From the NCBI RefSeq assembly GCF_051020985.1, contig NC_135010.1, forward strand, positions 13,762,001-13,826,000: a stretch of 64,000 nucleotides of DNA, given 5' to 3'. A program made the translations under genes and the position numbers. Below are positions 1 through 11,538 of the stretch, piece by piece. A model generated the notes under the pieces. It did no database searches. It had not been told where the DNA came from and saw nothing but the letters and a program-made list of their open reading frames with translations. Positions within the stretch are counted from its first letter, which is position 1, and each line of letters opens with the position of its first letter. This stretch comes from Nomia melanderi (lineage: Eukaryota; Arthropoda; Insecta; Hymenoptera; Halictidae).

Positions 1-472
1 CTCTGTTCAGTAGTGATTAAATAAATTCATATGAATTTTATTAAGAATTTGTTCGATGTTTCAACCATTTAAATTTTCGTATTTGGAATACAGAGTTGCA
101 AAGAAATGATTGAATTATTCGAATAACAAGAGATCAGTGCAGAGTTCTCTTTTCGTAATTTAAGAGCTTGATGTACAAATTAATTTTAATTAGTCTTGAA
201 TATTTTAACCCTTAGCACTCCAGGTTGTTTTGTAATCCATCGGCAACTAATTTTTATAGTATTCCTAGCGAAAATGAGAAATCCTATAACATTTCCTCGA
301 TCTTTTAGTTTCCTTAGTACAAAATTCGGATGTGTGCGAAATCTAATAATTTAGAGTAGTTTCTTTGATTCAAAATATTTAATATTATAACTGGTGCAAT
401 ATTGGAGCCTACAGAGTTCAAAGGGTTAAAGAATCCTCTGTAAAGGGTTGAACGGAGTTCAGTATCGCCACG
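1..472. other. AT-rich intergenic or intronic sequence downstream of the secreted-protein exon
   Basis: This is AT-rich sequence with no supported exon. It lies on the 3' side of the minus-strand exon at 473-746, so further exons of that gene may be here or beyond the window edge. It contains one TTAA-flanked repeat, listed separately at 205-429. Confidence 0.6.
205..429. mobile_element. TTAA-flanked MITE, family A (copy 1)
   Basis: The element is flanked by TTAA at 205-208 and 426-429. The left end reads CCCTTAGCACTCC and the reverse complement of the right end reads CCCTTTGAACTC. The right half, reverse-complemented (CTCTGTAGGCTCCA and on), matches the left half of the element at 30366-30584, so the two are inverted copies of one subfamily. 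There is no coding capacity. TTAA targets with ends starting CCC are typical of piggyBac-type transposons; classing it as a non-autonomous piggyBac-like MITE is inference. Confidence 0.65.
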
Positions 473-746
473 TACCTGGAAATATTGCTTTAATCTGGAC
501 TTTGTACGGATTAAAGACACTGGCGATGCTACTGTTGCTCCTGCCGTTTTGATTTTTGTATATATTCCCCAAAATTGGAATATTAGAGATCGATTCTGGG
601 TCGAGCTTGTTTTTGATCCCGAGAACAAATCTCTCGAGAGGACTCACGTAAGTTGTCTTCGGCTGTTGCGAGTCGTCGCATCCTCCGAAATCGAGGAAAA
701 CGAGGAGCGAAAGTAGCGCAACATACACGCGGACCCAAGACATCAT
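473..746 (-). CDS. Small predicted secreted protein, first coding exon (partial)
   Basis: The reading frame opens with two in-frame ATGs (744-746 and 741-743) and a hydrophobic segment (VYVALLSLLVFLDF) followed by GGCDD, a typical signal peptide and cleavage region. About 75 residues of mature sequence follow, with the features SPLERFVLGIKNKLDP and SNSSIASVFNPY. The frame meets a good splice donor (CCAG then GTACG) near 473, so it probably continues into an exon at lower coordinates or outside the window. Read without splicing, it stops at 459. A TATATA run lies about 20 nt upstream of the ATG on the minus strand. I do not recognise the family. It could be a neuropeptide-like or other secreted factor, but no clear dibasic-amide signal is visible. 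Confidence 0.5.
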
Positions 747-1304
747 TGCGCGCTATGTACACGATATATAATTTCTTTAATAATTTGTACACAAAAGGAT
801 ATTGCAGTGTAACTCCAGTTCGCGGACCTGTATCCGTTTGAACGATTTCGGTAGCACGTTCCCTTAAACGAGTTAGCAGCGACTGCATATCCTCGTACCG
901 CTCCGCGAACTTTTATTTGTCGGCACGGTGTAAAATACGTAGAATTATTAACATTCTTCACTTGTGCAAATGGTCGACTATACGCAGTAAAGTCATCCGA
1001 GTTATGTGAAGGAATTGCAGAAAGTAGAATCGACAGGTTTTATTTGAGAAACAATAAATTAATTGTGAGAAATGACCGAACTACGCGATAAAATGTGAGT
1101 TATGGCTCAACTTTATTTTACAAAACAATAACCTCGCCGTTGCATGCAGATAGTGAACGTATAATATCGCAATAATCGTACGTATACACAGTTTACAGTT
1201 CACGTTTAGCATTAGCAATACCAGGCATTTAGAATGGCTGGTTTGCAATTTCTCGGTAGCGTTATAATGAACGAATGAATTAATCATTCTCGATGGACTC
1301 AGGA
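747..1304. other. Spacer between DEF8 and the small secreted-protein gene
   Basis: No supported exon is seen. It contains the presumed promoter of the minus-strand secreted protein and the 3' untranslated region of DEF8, both genes being transcribed toward lower coordinates. Confidence 0.6.
1112..1117 (-). promoter_or_regulatory. Candidate polyadenylation signal for DEF8
   Basis: On the minus strand this reads AATAAA, about 190 nt beyond the DEF8 stop codon at 1305. Position and sequence fit a canonical cleavage and polyadenylation signal. Confidence 0.55.
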
Positions 1305-3309
1305 TTATTTCGTCGAGCCTTGCAGCTCCAGCGTCACAGCCTCTTCCGCGATAGATTCATCTGTATCCGAAGTATGCTGATCCTGCATCGCACGACGTTT
1401 CTGAAGTCTCGTGCACCGCGGACAGTAATGATTTCGCTTCGACCAACAGACACGATGATGAACAGCCGCGCATTGATGGCAAATTATAGAATTCGCATCC
1501 CATGGGTATATAATTTCATCATTACCACACAATTCGCACAGATGGCCTCTAAAGATATAATTGCACTTAATGGTTTAATTACGAAACGCATTATTAATGG
1601 TAATGGTATTCTTAAACGTAACGAAATTACCGTGCTTTGCACAACTGACAGTGTTCAGTGATATGAGCGTGCATAGTATCATGCGCAGCGCGAACTTCTT
1701 CCAGAAGAGTGCCATTGTTAAGATCGATGAGATCTTTTATGGAATAATTCCCCGAATTCTCAATCATGTGAGTACGTATACCAATTTTCCATGGCAGCCC
1801 CTCGAGGTTTGCGTCCGGACATAGAACCAAGTAGCGCTTCATCATCTGCATTTCCTCGCGTAATTTCTATTGACAATTAAGTTTGTCACTTATTTCTTGT
1901 TCTGTCGCTTTCTGCGCGTACATATACTTTTTACCTTTACTAAGGACAGGTCTGGAACTAAAGTGAATAATTTTGGGTTTAATTCTTCCAGAGGTAAAAC
2001 GGAGCGATCTTCTAAAAGAGTTAATAGCTGAGTCGCGGCGCGAGATACTAATCGCGGTTCCATGTCCCAATTTCTTATTACTCTGGCAGGAATTACCATT
2101 GCAGTATTCCAATGGCATCTCTGACAGTAATACAGTCCACTATAGTCGCAAAGTCGTGGTTCTATCCACACTGATTCTGATTTACAAATAAAATATTATA
2201 ACATATGTAGTGTTTCACATTATTGTTTGATTAATAATATAACTAATTAAATTCAACAAAGAATATCAATAAAAATTTGCTTCCACCTCTTGTGTGTTAC
2301 CTGTACTCTTGAATGGACTGCCAAAACAAGATAAGGATAATCCTTTTGAGAAAGCTTGCAATGGAAATATAGTTTAACTATGCGATAAGAGGAATCTCTT
2401 TATATATGAACAAGGTAAACAGTGAATCATTGTCAAATAGAAAGAACACATACAATATATTGCTTTTTCAAGGAATATTAATTTCTTACTCATACTTACT
2501 GAATGTTATTTTCACTTTGCACTCAGCACATCGATAGCCTTGGTTTGACAGGCCTTGTTCAGGGCAGATATCTTTTGTGTAGGTATATCCACCTGCCTCA
2601 CTAGCAACAACGTGGACACAGACTCTGCATATACTATTTAAACATTTCCAATGACAACTGAATTTGCAATCTGTAAAAATGTAATTTAGGTGTAACATTT
2701 TCTTGAATACATGTATGATAATATCTCATTAAAAATGTCTTACCATTGCACATGTACCATGACTGAAGCATAGTCCATATTGCACCACTGCAATGATCAC
2801 AATACACAGGTCCAGAAGTTGTTATATGGTACTTTTGTGGTATCAAGTGATGTCCTAAAATTACTTGTGTTTCCAACAAATTTTCTTCTGATGTTTCCCT
2901 TAATTCTTGTACCCTCAAACGTAATTCAATCAAACGTCTGACAAGCCATTTTCGTTCGTCTGAACACTCTGCACTTTCTAATACCATTTGCTTACACTTC
3001 TCTACCATTTCTTTAAGATCTTCTTCACATGTTGCCTATAAACATAACAATGTAAGTAATAAGGATGATTAAAAGTCACATCAAAAATATATGTAAACAT
3101 AATACCTTGGATAATGAAAGTATGGTCTCCACTGACTTTAAAGTAAAAGGTATAGCTCCTTTACTATCCGAACTATCATCTGCTTCCCCTGTCATGTATT
3201 CAGACGATGATGACGGTGTTGATGATATTGTTCCCGTGCTGTCAGCATGGATTCCTGACTCATGATTAATATCCTGAGAATCGCTTGCAACATTCTTAAC
3301 ATCTATCAT
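1305..3309 (-). CDS. DEF8: DEF8 homologue: C1-type zinc finger plus Rubicon-homology (DUF4206) protein
   Basis: Six exons join in frame: 3309-3106, 3035-2744, 2670-2500, 2176-1935, 1866-1631 and 1548-1305, giving 1389 nt and 462 aa. All junctions are GT-AG and keep phase. After an acidic/serine-rich N terminus comes a helical segment, then a C1-like zinc finger (roughly residues 140-190, with YCDHC and CHWKCLN). A Cys/His-rich Rubicon-homology domain follows to the C terminus (YRCAECK, YYCQRCHW, VIPARVIRNWD, HCQLCKA, CHQC, CPRC). The order and spacing match human DEF8 closely, and the length is about that of the human protein. Family knowledge: DEF8 and its relatives (PLEKHM1, Rubicon) bind Rab7 and act in late endosome/lysosome positioning; mammalian DEF8 regulates lysosome distribution in osteoclasts. 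The start was chosen at the first ATG of the 5' exon; upstream non-coding exons cannot be excluded. Confidence 0.93.
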
Positions 3310-3695
3310 TTTACAAAGCCAACAATATTACACTTATGTAAATATTGTAGATTATTATGTTGCTTGGATGAATACTTTAACACTATACCATTACTGTTAC
3401 ACTACATGCATAGAAACATGTCAGTAGTACTTAAATAATCAGTATTATGATTACACTGACAGATCACAAAATATTACTTCAGTATATTCATATATATGGT
3501 GCAACTCGCAAGAGGAAAATACAATACTCTCTGAACAACGATACAATAAATATCTTAGAAAATTTGAAAACTTTTCTCTTGACTGGACACGAGTGCTTTT
3601 AATTAACAATTATTATTCCCCTATCTGCTAATCATTATTTACATAAACATATTCACAATGCCATCTACAATCAAATTCAAGGAAAAAAATTGACA

Positions 3696-3708
3696 CGCCA
3701 TCTAGCGG
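3696..3708 (-). promoter_or_regulatory. CTCF-like motif (CCGCTAGATGGCG on the minus strand)
   Basis: The 13-mer resembles the CTCF core (CCNNNAGRNGGCG). Related motifs occur at 4359-4375 (GCGTCATCTAGTGATGG), 4418-4427 (TAGATGGCGA) and 4668-4680 (AGTGGATGGCGCT). Clustering of such sites in the spacer between divergent genes suggests an insulator or promoter-bound factor. The identity of the binding protein is inference; a YY1-like factor binding ATGGCG is an alternative. Confidence 0.35.
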
Positions 3709-4865
3709 TGAATATTTTGCGGAGTTTCTCCCTATTCTCGCAACGAGTAAGACAAGGACAGAGCTAGTGTGCGACAAAGACAGAGATAGTCTCTCTCGTG
3801 CCATCTCCTTCGAAAAAGCATCTCATCAGTCCCTGGTACGTACGCGTGAAGCATCAGGACGAAGGAGGCATCCGACAAGGACGAACATATGATTGTATGT
3901 GTGCGAGAGAGAGACAGAAAATGGCCGCCCGAACGGACAGTGAAATCGATAAAAAATTCATTGATATCTCTACTCTCACTAACGGCTCATTAACATTTGC
4001 GAATGGAGAATGTGGAATAGACCTTCAGTTACCTTTTCATATTACTTTTTATAGGATTTTCTTTCGCGTGAATTTTTTATTAACGATTTTTTACATTACG
4101 CTTCTACGACTTGGAATTTGTTGACAAGTCCCGAGTAAATGATTAATTTTCCACCTTTATAAACGCAATTCGTGAACTTTCAGGATTAAAAAAATTAGGG
4201 TGGATATTTAAAAAGTTTGATGGATCAGTTTTGGTTACATTTGAGCTGTAATTAATAAGTTGTCAGTGATGTTTGAATGGGTTAAGGATTTCTTGAGATT
4301 AGCATTGAGTAGGATGAGAAAGGATATGCAGGTGTGATGAGGACGGAGATATTATGTTGCGTCATCTAGTGATGGAAATATGGTATTAAATGACTAGCAG
4401 TTTGGATCTTTTTGCAATAGATGGCGAACAGACTTGTGTCTCTGTCTCTGTCGCACTCTCCTTATCTTATTCTTTGGATTCCTCATACGCAGTAATAAAG
4501 GTATTGAAATAATTCATTAATTAGGACTCAAATGTAAGCAAAATTAGCATGAAAATGTTACGAGAAATCTGCCCTAGTTTTTTGAATTATAAAAGTAGTA
4601 GTCATAGACTTAAGATGTGTAATATCTCATAAGTTGTGTACTAGGCAAATCAGTTCGTGTCATTGTTAGTGGATGGCGCTGTCAGTAACTTTTAATACTC
4701 ACTGGAAAGTGTAATAAATGATTCATTGCAAAGTATGTTTCAAAGTTTAAATTCTACTGATGTCGATTGATGCGTAATAGTGATACATTTGTAAGGAAAT
4801 TGATAATATTGAAAGACTGCCATTTATACAACTATTGACAACCCTGTGAATAGTGGCAGCCCTGT

Positions 4866-5054
4866 TCACTGGTAGGCAACTTCAATGTACCAATTTAACG
4901 ACGAGGTCGCCATGTTGGTGGATTGATCTATCGTGCGTCCGCGTCTGTCCACGCTTAATTGTAACTCTTGATATTTGTATATACGCAATTGTGTCCGTGC
5001 TTTGTAGAAAATAAAACGCGCAACATCTAACAACGTATTTATTGGAGCAGCCAT
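4866..5054 (-). CDS. Possible small protein divergent from SRRM1 (62 aa)
   Basis: The minus-strand frame begins with an ATG in good context (AAGAATGGC) at 5054 and runs 62 codons to 4866. It starts MAAPINTLLDVARFIFYKAR and is basic in its first half. Its start is only 86 nt from the SRRM1 start codon on the other strand, so the two would share a bidirectional promoter. I recognise no domain. It may instead be chance coding in the SRRM1 promoter/5' region. Confidence 0.25.
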   Translation of the reverse strand: MAAPINTLLDVARFIFYKARTQLRIYKYQELQLSVDRRGRTIDQSTNMATSSLNWYIEVAYQ

Positions 5055-5140
5055 TCTTCAACGTTTGAGAGCGGAATTGGAACGCCGCCAGGTTCGAGCA
5101 TCAAATATCGTGCAGCTTTTGGTTTCTACACGTTGCCAAG

Positions 5141-8100
5141 ATGATGTACACGGTAAATTAGCTGATTCTGTTTATAAAAATGTCGTTCGATCTTACAGTA
5201 TTTTAGTAGAATCATTTCATATATTGGGAATTCGGTAATTTCTGAATCTAGGGGACTACTGCGTCGCAGGACACGAGGTTCAGTGACAAAGAGAAAAAAC
5301 TTCTGAAGCAAATGAAGTTTGGAGACTCTTTGACACAAAAGGTAAATATTTATCATGATTGCATTATTATTCGTTGTTGATTTCTGGTTCGTACCATGCA
5401 CTTTATCTCTTTTAGGTGGATATGAGCAAAGTCAAACTTGACGTTATTAAACCATGGATCACAACGAAAATCACACAAATTCTGGGGATGGAGGACGACG
5501 TAGTGGTAGAATTTGTATATAATCAACTGGAAGAAAAGGTAAGAAACTTGTTTCATTTCACACTTCATTAGAATTAGAATGAAAAGGTAGATTAATCGAA
5601 TAAAGTATAAAAATGCGTTCACTTGGCTTTTTCCCCTCATCATAGGAAATCGATAAATACACATTATTTCAGCACAAAGTTTTGTACCAGTTACAAAATA
5701 TACTATCATCCAAAATCTGCACAATGTGCTAATTTTGGAGGTGAAAAGCAAGGAGGCAGATACCATATTAGTCATACTTGCCTCATTGTTTTTTGTTTCT
5801 TAAATTCTGATAAAGTATCATCGTTCCTGTATGTATATATACATATATATATGCACATATACATATGTATGTATATATATACATCCTGTGTATCCCAGTT
5901 TTTATTTCTCCCGAATATCCGATCCGAGCAAAATATCCTATATCAACAAAAGAAAAACTGATGTAGCTGATCCTGCAACACTGTGCCATGTACAAACAAG
6001 TTTTTATCACGTATGTTTGAATTCCCCGTTAGTATAAGTAGAGACCGTTGGTGGGGCTCAACCCTATTGTCCAAATGGCATTCGGATGTGCTCCTCTCTA
6101 CATCCGATTGGCCGCCTTTCTATCAGCCGTCCAACGCTAGCCGATGTCGAGCTGGTATATCATCAACATCGTCTTAGAACCACTGCTGAAACTTCAGCCT
6201 CAGCAGTTCATCATTCGTCAGCATCGGATCGATCGATTGTCATCGTCACCGGAGAACCTGGCGTACTCACAATAATATTCTCGTCGCATCGAGCTGTTCC
6301 TGCTCTTCTCGTCCTTATACGGAGCTCTGCCCGAGGTCTTCTACGATTCTACAGATGTCTTCGTTGCTGTAATGCACCGTCTACTAGCTGCACTGGCTGA
6401 TGTCTTCACCTGCACATGTGGCTGCCTCGTTCGAGGTAGTTGCATCCCGATGCTGCAACTGCGATAGCTGTGTCACAGCTTTCAAACATCGAATAGCTGC
6501 CTGCCTTCCGAACTCGGCCAATGAGACATCACCCGGTGCTGGGCATAATGCGGCCGCCATGGTCAACGTATCAAGGACATCGACACTGCCGGATCGTCCA
6601 GGACGCAGATTTCTTCGTTCTACGCATCTTCCCCGACAACCCGAAGAATCGAGGATCTTGCAGGTCTGTTCGCCGTCTTGCCATCACACCAAGACGCGAT
6701 TGAGTCGCGGACGACGCCCTGGAGGTATCTCTACTTGGTTTGACACTCTTTGTCAACGTCACAGGTTGGTGGAACGGTGTTCCTTCTATCAATCCTTTTA
6801 CTTTTCAGTTAACACAACGTGTATTTACGATTCCCATTTTCAGCATCTCTGCTTTGGCAATATTTTTGACTTGAGAAGGTATCAAATGTATCTGTGCTAT
6901 TTGTGCGTTTATCGATGAGTGTAATATTCTTTTTTTTCTTAACGTATCAGTTGTTAGCGCAGACGTGAAACGAGCTGTTTACTGTTGGCGGTAAGATTCG
7001 AGGGGGAAAAGCAGTTAGTAACAACATAGGGAGGTGGACATTGTCACGATTGCGACTGTTTGCGTTGTAATTCAGTAGAATCTCGAACGTCCATTGCTCA
7101 GTTGTTGAAAGTAACATCGGATGACATTGGTCTACTATGTATTTTACAGTTCCCGGATCCCCGAAAAATGCAGATCAACCTCACAGGTTTCCTCAATGGT
7201 AGAAATGCCCGATCTTTCATGGGTGAATTATGGGACCTTTTGGTCTCCGCTCAAGAAAGTGTGACGGGTATTCCGCTGGCTTTCTTACAGCAGAAAAAAG
7301 ATCAAATTAAAAAACGTTTGGTGATTATCAATCTTCATTCTTATACGTTTTCCACAGTTTCCCTTTTTTATCGCATGAACTAGTCTGTGAATACCTAAAC
7401 AGTTGAATAGCTAAATTTTCACATTCAGCGGAATGTTCAATTCAATGAATTTATTTTTTGAGTGGAAGGTTCAGTTTTCGATTTCTCTGTTAATCGTGTC
7501 TCTGAACATATCGAATTAGGAGGAGCAAGAGAAGCTTCAAGCTTCACTGGCAGAGAAGGAGAAGGAGAAAGAGAGGGAGAAAGAAAAGGATGAAGCGGAA
7601 AACAAGATAAAGAAAGAAGACAAAGAACGTGGCTCGTCCAAGGAGCGAAGAAGGGACAGAAGCAGAGACCGTGACAGAGATAGGTAGGTTTGTCGAGTTG
7701 ATTAAACACCTTAATGGTATGAACCATTTTAAGACTTAATCGTTGTTCGCAGAAGCAAAAGGAGTCGATCGAGAGATCGGCACAGGGACCGCGATAGATC
7801 CAGTCGCAAGCGTCGCTCGTCTTCAAGGTCGCCTAGCAAAAACTCCTTGAAGGACAACGGGAAGGACATGCCGGAGGTTAAAGTTGAACGGGAGGATTCA
7901 CCTCAACCGGAAAATGCTATACCATTAATGCCTGTGAAGACGAAACCGTAAGTGCTCGCGTCTCGTCACGCGACATAATTAAAGATTATTTATGAAGGTG
8001 TGTCAACAGGGAAGCTGCCGTCGCGATATCCCGATTACAAGCTAAGTTAATGAGCATCGCCGATGGAAAGAAGAAGAACAATCGTACTCCGTCTCCCGAG

Positions 8101-11100
8101 TCGCTGGAGAAAGCGAAGAAGTCCAGATCCAGATCTAAGTCCCCAGTAAGCCGTTCCAAAAAGTCCAGATCCAAATCGCCTAGCAGAGACTCGAAGACCA
8201 GACGTTCCAGATCGCCAGCGTCCAAGTCGAGGCGATCTCGCTCAAAGTCGAGATCCAGACGATCCAGATCCAGATCAAAATCCAGAAGATCGAAGTCCAG
8301 ATCGCAGGATCGCTCGAAGTCTAGGCGAACAAAGTCGAAGTCGCCGAGATCACGATCAAGATCGCGTTCGCGATCGAAGAAGTCGAGGTCCAAGAGCAAC
8401 GACAGAAGTAAATCCAGAAAGTCGAGGTCCGACTCGAGCGACTCCAGATCGTCGAAGTCTCGGTCGAAATCGCCCGACAAGAGGAAGGATAATCTCGACT
8501 CCAACAGGAAACGAGACGCTAGTACAAGCAGCACCTCCGAGTCGGAAGAAGACAAAGGCGCGAAGGATAAGAACGATTTCGAGATTCGAAAGAAGAAGAA
8601 TGGAGTGCAGGCTAAGAGATCGTACAGAAAGACGAATAAAGACGACAGCGGTAGCGAAAGCGACTCGAGTCGTGAGAGGAAATCAGTGCCTAAGCGAAGA
8701 AGCCCTACCCCGCGGAAGGACAGAGGTCGATCCAAGGACAGAGATAGGTCTCGGGACAGATCACGGGATAGATCTCGTGACAGATCACGCGATCGATCTC
8801 GAGATAGGAACAGGAGGTGAATAATAATAATAATTATTATTATATAACAGTTTTTACTTGTTTCATTATCAGTACTAACAATAGGGAATATCTGATTTAG
8901 GAGATCCATCGACAGAGAACGAGAGAGACGACGAGAACGGGAACGGGAAAGGGAGCGGGACAGACTAGACAGATACAGTGGCAGCCGTAGTATGCGGCCT
9001 CCGTCTGTGCGTCGAGCACCCAGTAGAAGAAGGTAACCTTAACTATGAGCAATGCTGTAATTTACAAGCGAGAATGAACGAGTATCGTTAATACGATTGA
9101 ATTGCTCCAGAAGCCCACCACGTCGAAGTCCAGCAAGATATCGACGAAGATCGCCTAGCCCTGGTGATAGACGCAGAAGAAGATCTCTGGATCGTAGACG
9201 AAGATCATCGGAGAGGCGAGACAGGCGTCGATCCCCGGATCGTCGTGACAGCAGACGTCGTTCACCAGACGGCCGGGATCGATCCCTCAGGTACGATAGA
9301 TCTTCCTCGCGCGACAGATCGAGTAGGCGGGACCGTTCCAGAGACAGGGACAGAAGGGATAGAGATCGAAGATCTAGATCTAGGGATCGTAGATCAAGAT
9401 CGAAAGATCACAGATCATCAGTGGATCGTTCGAGGGATGAGAAACGATCTCCCGATCGTTCACGGGACGCTAAGGACAAGACGAAGGACAAGAAGGTGGA
9501 CGAAAAAATTAAAAAATCAACTGATACGGGATCGCGAAAAGAATTGCGAAACGGAAGGTCTAAGTCAAGTAGCTCGGAAAGTAGCGAAAGTAGTTCCTCT
9601 AGCAATGAGGATGAAGCGATCAGGTGAGTGAAGAGGTTATCCTCGTACTTTCACGTTTTGTTACAGACCTTACGATTGTCGGAGCGTAAACGCAGCTATG
9701 TTCTGTTTCCTGCTTAGCTGTATAACAGAGGTTCTTGACATTTTCTGATGAATACATTCTTTGTCTGTGCGCAGAAAATCGCTTGAGCGGAAATCGTCTC
9801 AAGAGAAGCGAGAGCACACGGATGACAAACGTAAAGAGAAAGAGAAGACCGTCAAAGAAGAGCCGATCAAACGCCCGGAGAAAGAGGTAAAGAAACCTGA
9901 AACCGCGTCCGTCAAAAAACCAGATCCCAGTGTTTCTCCGAAGAAACTTCAGCCTACAACTCTGCCTGTAACTAGACACAGAGTAAGTCGATTACTGTCT
10001 CCGATTCGAATGTACTTTCAATTTCGTATCTCTTCATATTCATTCTTCGCAATGTTTCAGTTTTCGAAGAGCTTATCTCGAACGCCGTCACCGTTTAAAA
10101 AGACAGAAGATATCATAGCCGCAGTGAAAGTGAAACCACCTTCGAAGCAAGTGTAAATTTTTCAGTTGCTTTTCAAACCGTCTGACCGAGCCTAAGCTAA
10201 TTGTTATTATTCTTAATCTATAGAGAAGAGCATAAAGAAGAATCACCAAAGGAAGAGTCGAGCTTCGCGTCTGGAGATGCTTTCCCTTTGAAAAAGGACG
10301 ACAAGTCGATCAAATCGATCAAAGCAGTGACCGAGGAAAAGAAATCTAGCCAGAAGACTTCGGAGCCAGTCCTTATGAAGAAACCCATTGAAGTGATCAA
10401 GAAATCGAAAAGGGAAAAACGTGATGGTTCTACGGATTCGAACGATAGCGAAAGTGAAGGTAAATACAAGTTTTTTAAAACATTCATAGTATTGTTTTAA
10501 CGAGGCTTCATGCTTTTTTCTTATGTATTGTAGGCAAGAAGAAATCGAGGAAGTTGGACAAATCTCGGAAATCTAGGAAAGCTTCTACGGATGAAGAGAA
10601 ATCGGACAAAGGAGGTTCCAGCTCAGACTCCGAAGAGGAGAGGAAACACGTCGAAAAAAATAAGAAGATTAGAGACTCGAATCGAGGAGGTAAGATTCAG
10701 ACGTGCGACTTTAATGAAACAAATCGCAAGATTTTACGATGAAACTGTCTTCTTCAGATTCATTAGATGAACGTGCCAAGGATAAAAAGGATAGCAGAAA
10801 ACGAGACGCTAGCGAGAGCGAGTCTCGCAAACGGTCGAAGAAAGAAGCTGAAGAAGAAACGAAGAAATCGAAGAGATCTAGGAAAGATTCATCTTCGGGC
10901 GATGACGATCAGAAAACAAAGAGAGGTAAGAGCGAAGACGACAGGTCCTCCAGACTACGGAAATCCAAGAAGGATTCAAGTTCAGACGATGAACCAAAGA
11001 AGACACGGAAGAGGAGAGACAGTTCTTCGGAAGATGAGAAGTCTAGATCTCGAAAATCAAGGAAAGATTCGACGAGTGAAGATGAAGGAAAAACCCGCCC

Positions 11101-11538
11101 AAAAAAATCTAAACGAGATTCGAGTACGGATGACGAAGATGTAGGAGAGAAGGATACGAAGAAGAAGAGGAAAAACGATGACAGTTCAGACGAGGAAAAA
11201 GTGAAGAAGAAACGTAAAAAGAAGACAAAAACTAGTACTAGCGAATCGGAGGTAATCGTTTCTCTTTCATAATCATTTATATTTTAGAACGAATTGTTTA
11301 TCTGTTGTAATTGATGTGTTTTCAGGAGAGCGAAGTGGAAGAGAAGAAAAAGAAGAAGGATAAAAAGCACAAGAAGCACAAGAAACATAAAAAGCACAGG
11401 AAACACAAAAAGAAGAAGGTTGCGGATTCTGACGAATCCGATGTAAGTGAGGGGAATACTGAGGAACTGGAGAAAAAATTACGGGAAAAAGCTTTGAAAT
11501 CAATGAAAAAGGGTCACAGTATAGAGAGAAGTGATTGA
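5141..11538 (+). CDS. SRRM1: SRRM1 homologue: PWI-domain serine/arginine repetitive matrix splicing coactivator
   Basis: Fifteen coding exons join in phase: 5141-5152, 5252-5341, 5416-5538, 7150-7320, 7520-7683, 7753-7947, 8010-8816, 8901-9032, 9111-9623, 9775-9982, 10061-10152, 10224-10459, 10534-10689, 10758-11251 and 11326-11538. The total is 3606 nt, 1201 aa. The N terminus holds a PWI domain (about residues 35-115: VDMSKVKLDVIKPWI, INLTGFLNGRNAR, FMGELWDLL), the RNA/DNA-binding fold of SRRM1. Long RS/RD/SR repeats follow, then Ser/Asp-Lys-rich blocks, a KHKKHKK histidine-lysine run, and the conserved tail LEKKLREKALKSMKK, which also ends human SRRM1. Family role: SRRM1 (SRm160) bridges SR proteins and snRNPs in exon definition and associates with exon-junction complexes in nuclear speckles. 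The first coding exon has only four codons. The 7150-7320 exon ends at a GTGATT donor, weaker than the others. Confidence 0.93.
5539..7149 (+). other. SRRM1 third intron with a CG-richer foreign-looking segment
   Basis: This intron of about 1.6 kb separates the two halves of the PWI domain. At 5831-5885 is a TA/CATA microsatellite. From about 6050 to 6780 composition shifts from AT-rich to mixed with many CATCG/GATCG words, and several open frames of 60-170 codons occur on both strands. None has a recognised domain or clean splice borders. It may be an old transposon fragment. Confidence 0.45.
5831..5885. repeat. TA/CATA microsatellite
   Basis: Alternating GTATATATACATATATAT-type sequence over about 55 bp, inside the third SRRM1 intron. 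Confidence 0.85.
8820..8845. repeat. AAT/ATT imperfect microsatellite
   Basis: AATAATAATAATAATTATTATTAT immediately follows the donor of the large SRRM1 exon, with a small palindromic character. Confidence 0.7.

Larger units (their letters stand above)
3310..5140. other. Divergent spacer between DEF8 and SRRM1
   Basis: The two genes are transcribed away from each other, so both promoters lie here. The spacer is AT-rich and has several GATGGCG/CGCCATCTAG-type motifs (listed separately) and a diverged inverted similarity: GAGTAAGACAAGGACAGAG near 3746 against the reverse complement of about 4433-4475. An ATG in strong context (AAAATGGCCGCC, near 3919) opens a frame of about 68 codons ending near 4124, without recognisable features; I do not call it a gene. 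Confidence 0.55.

Noticed and set aside
7986..8909. 307-codon minus-strand frame rich in DLDRDL
   Set aside because: Antisense shadow of the SRRM1 RS-repeat exon.
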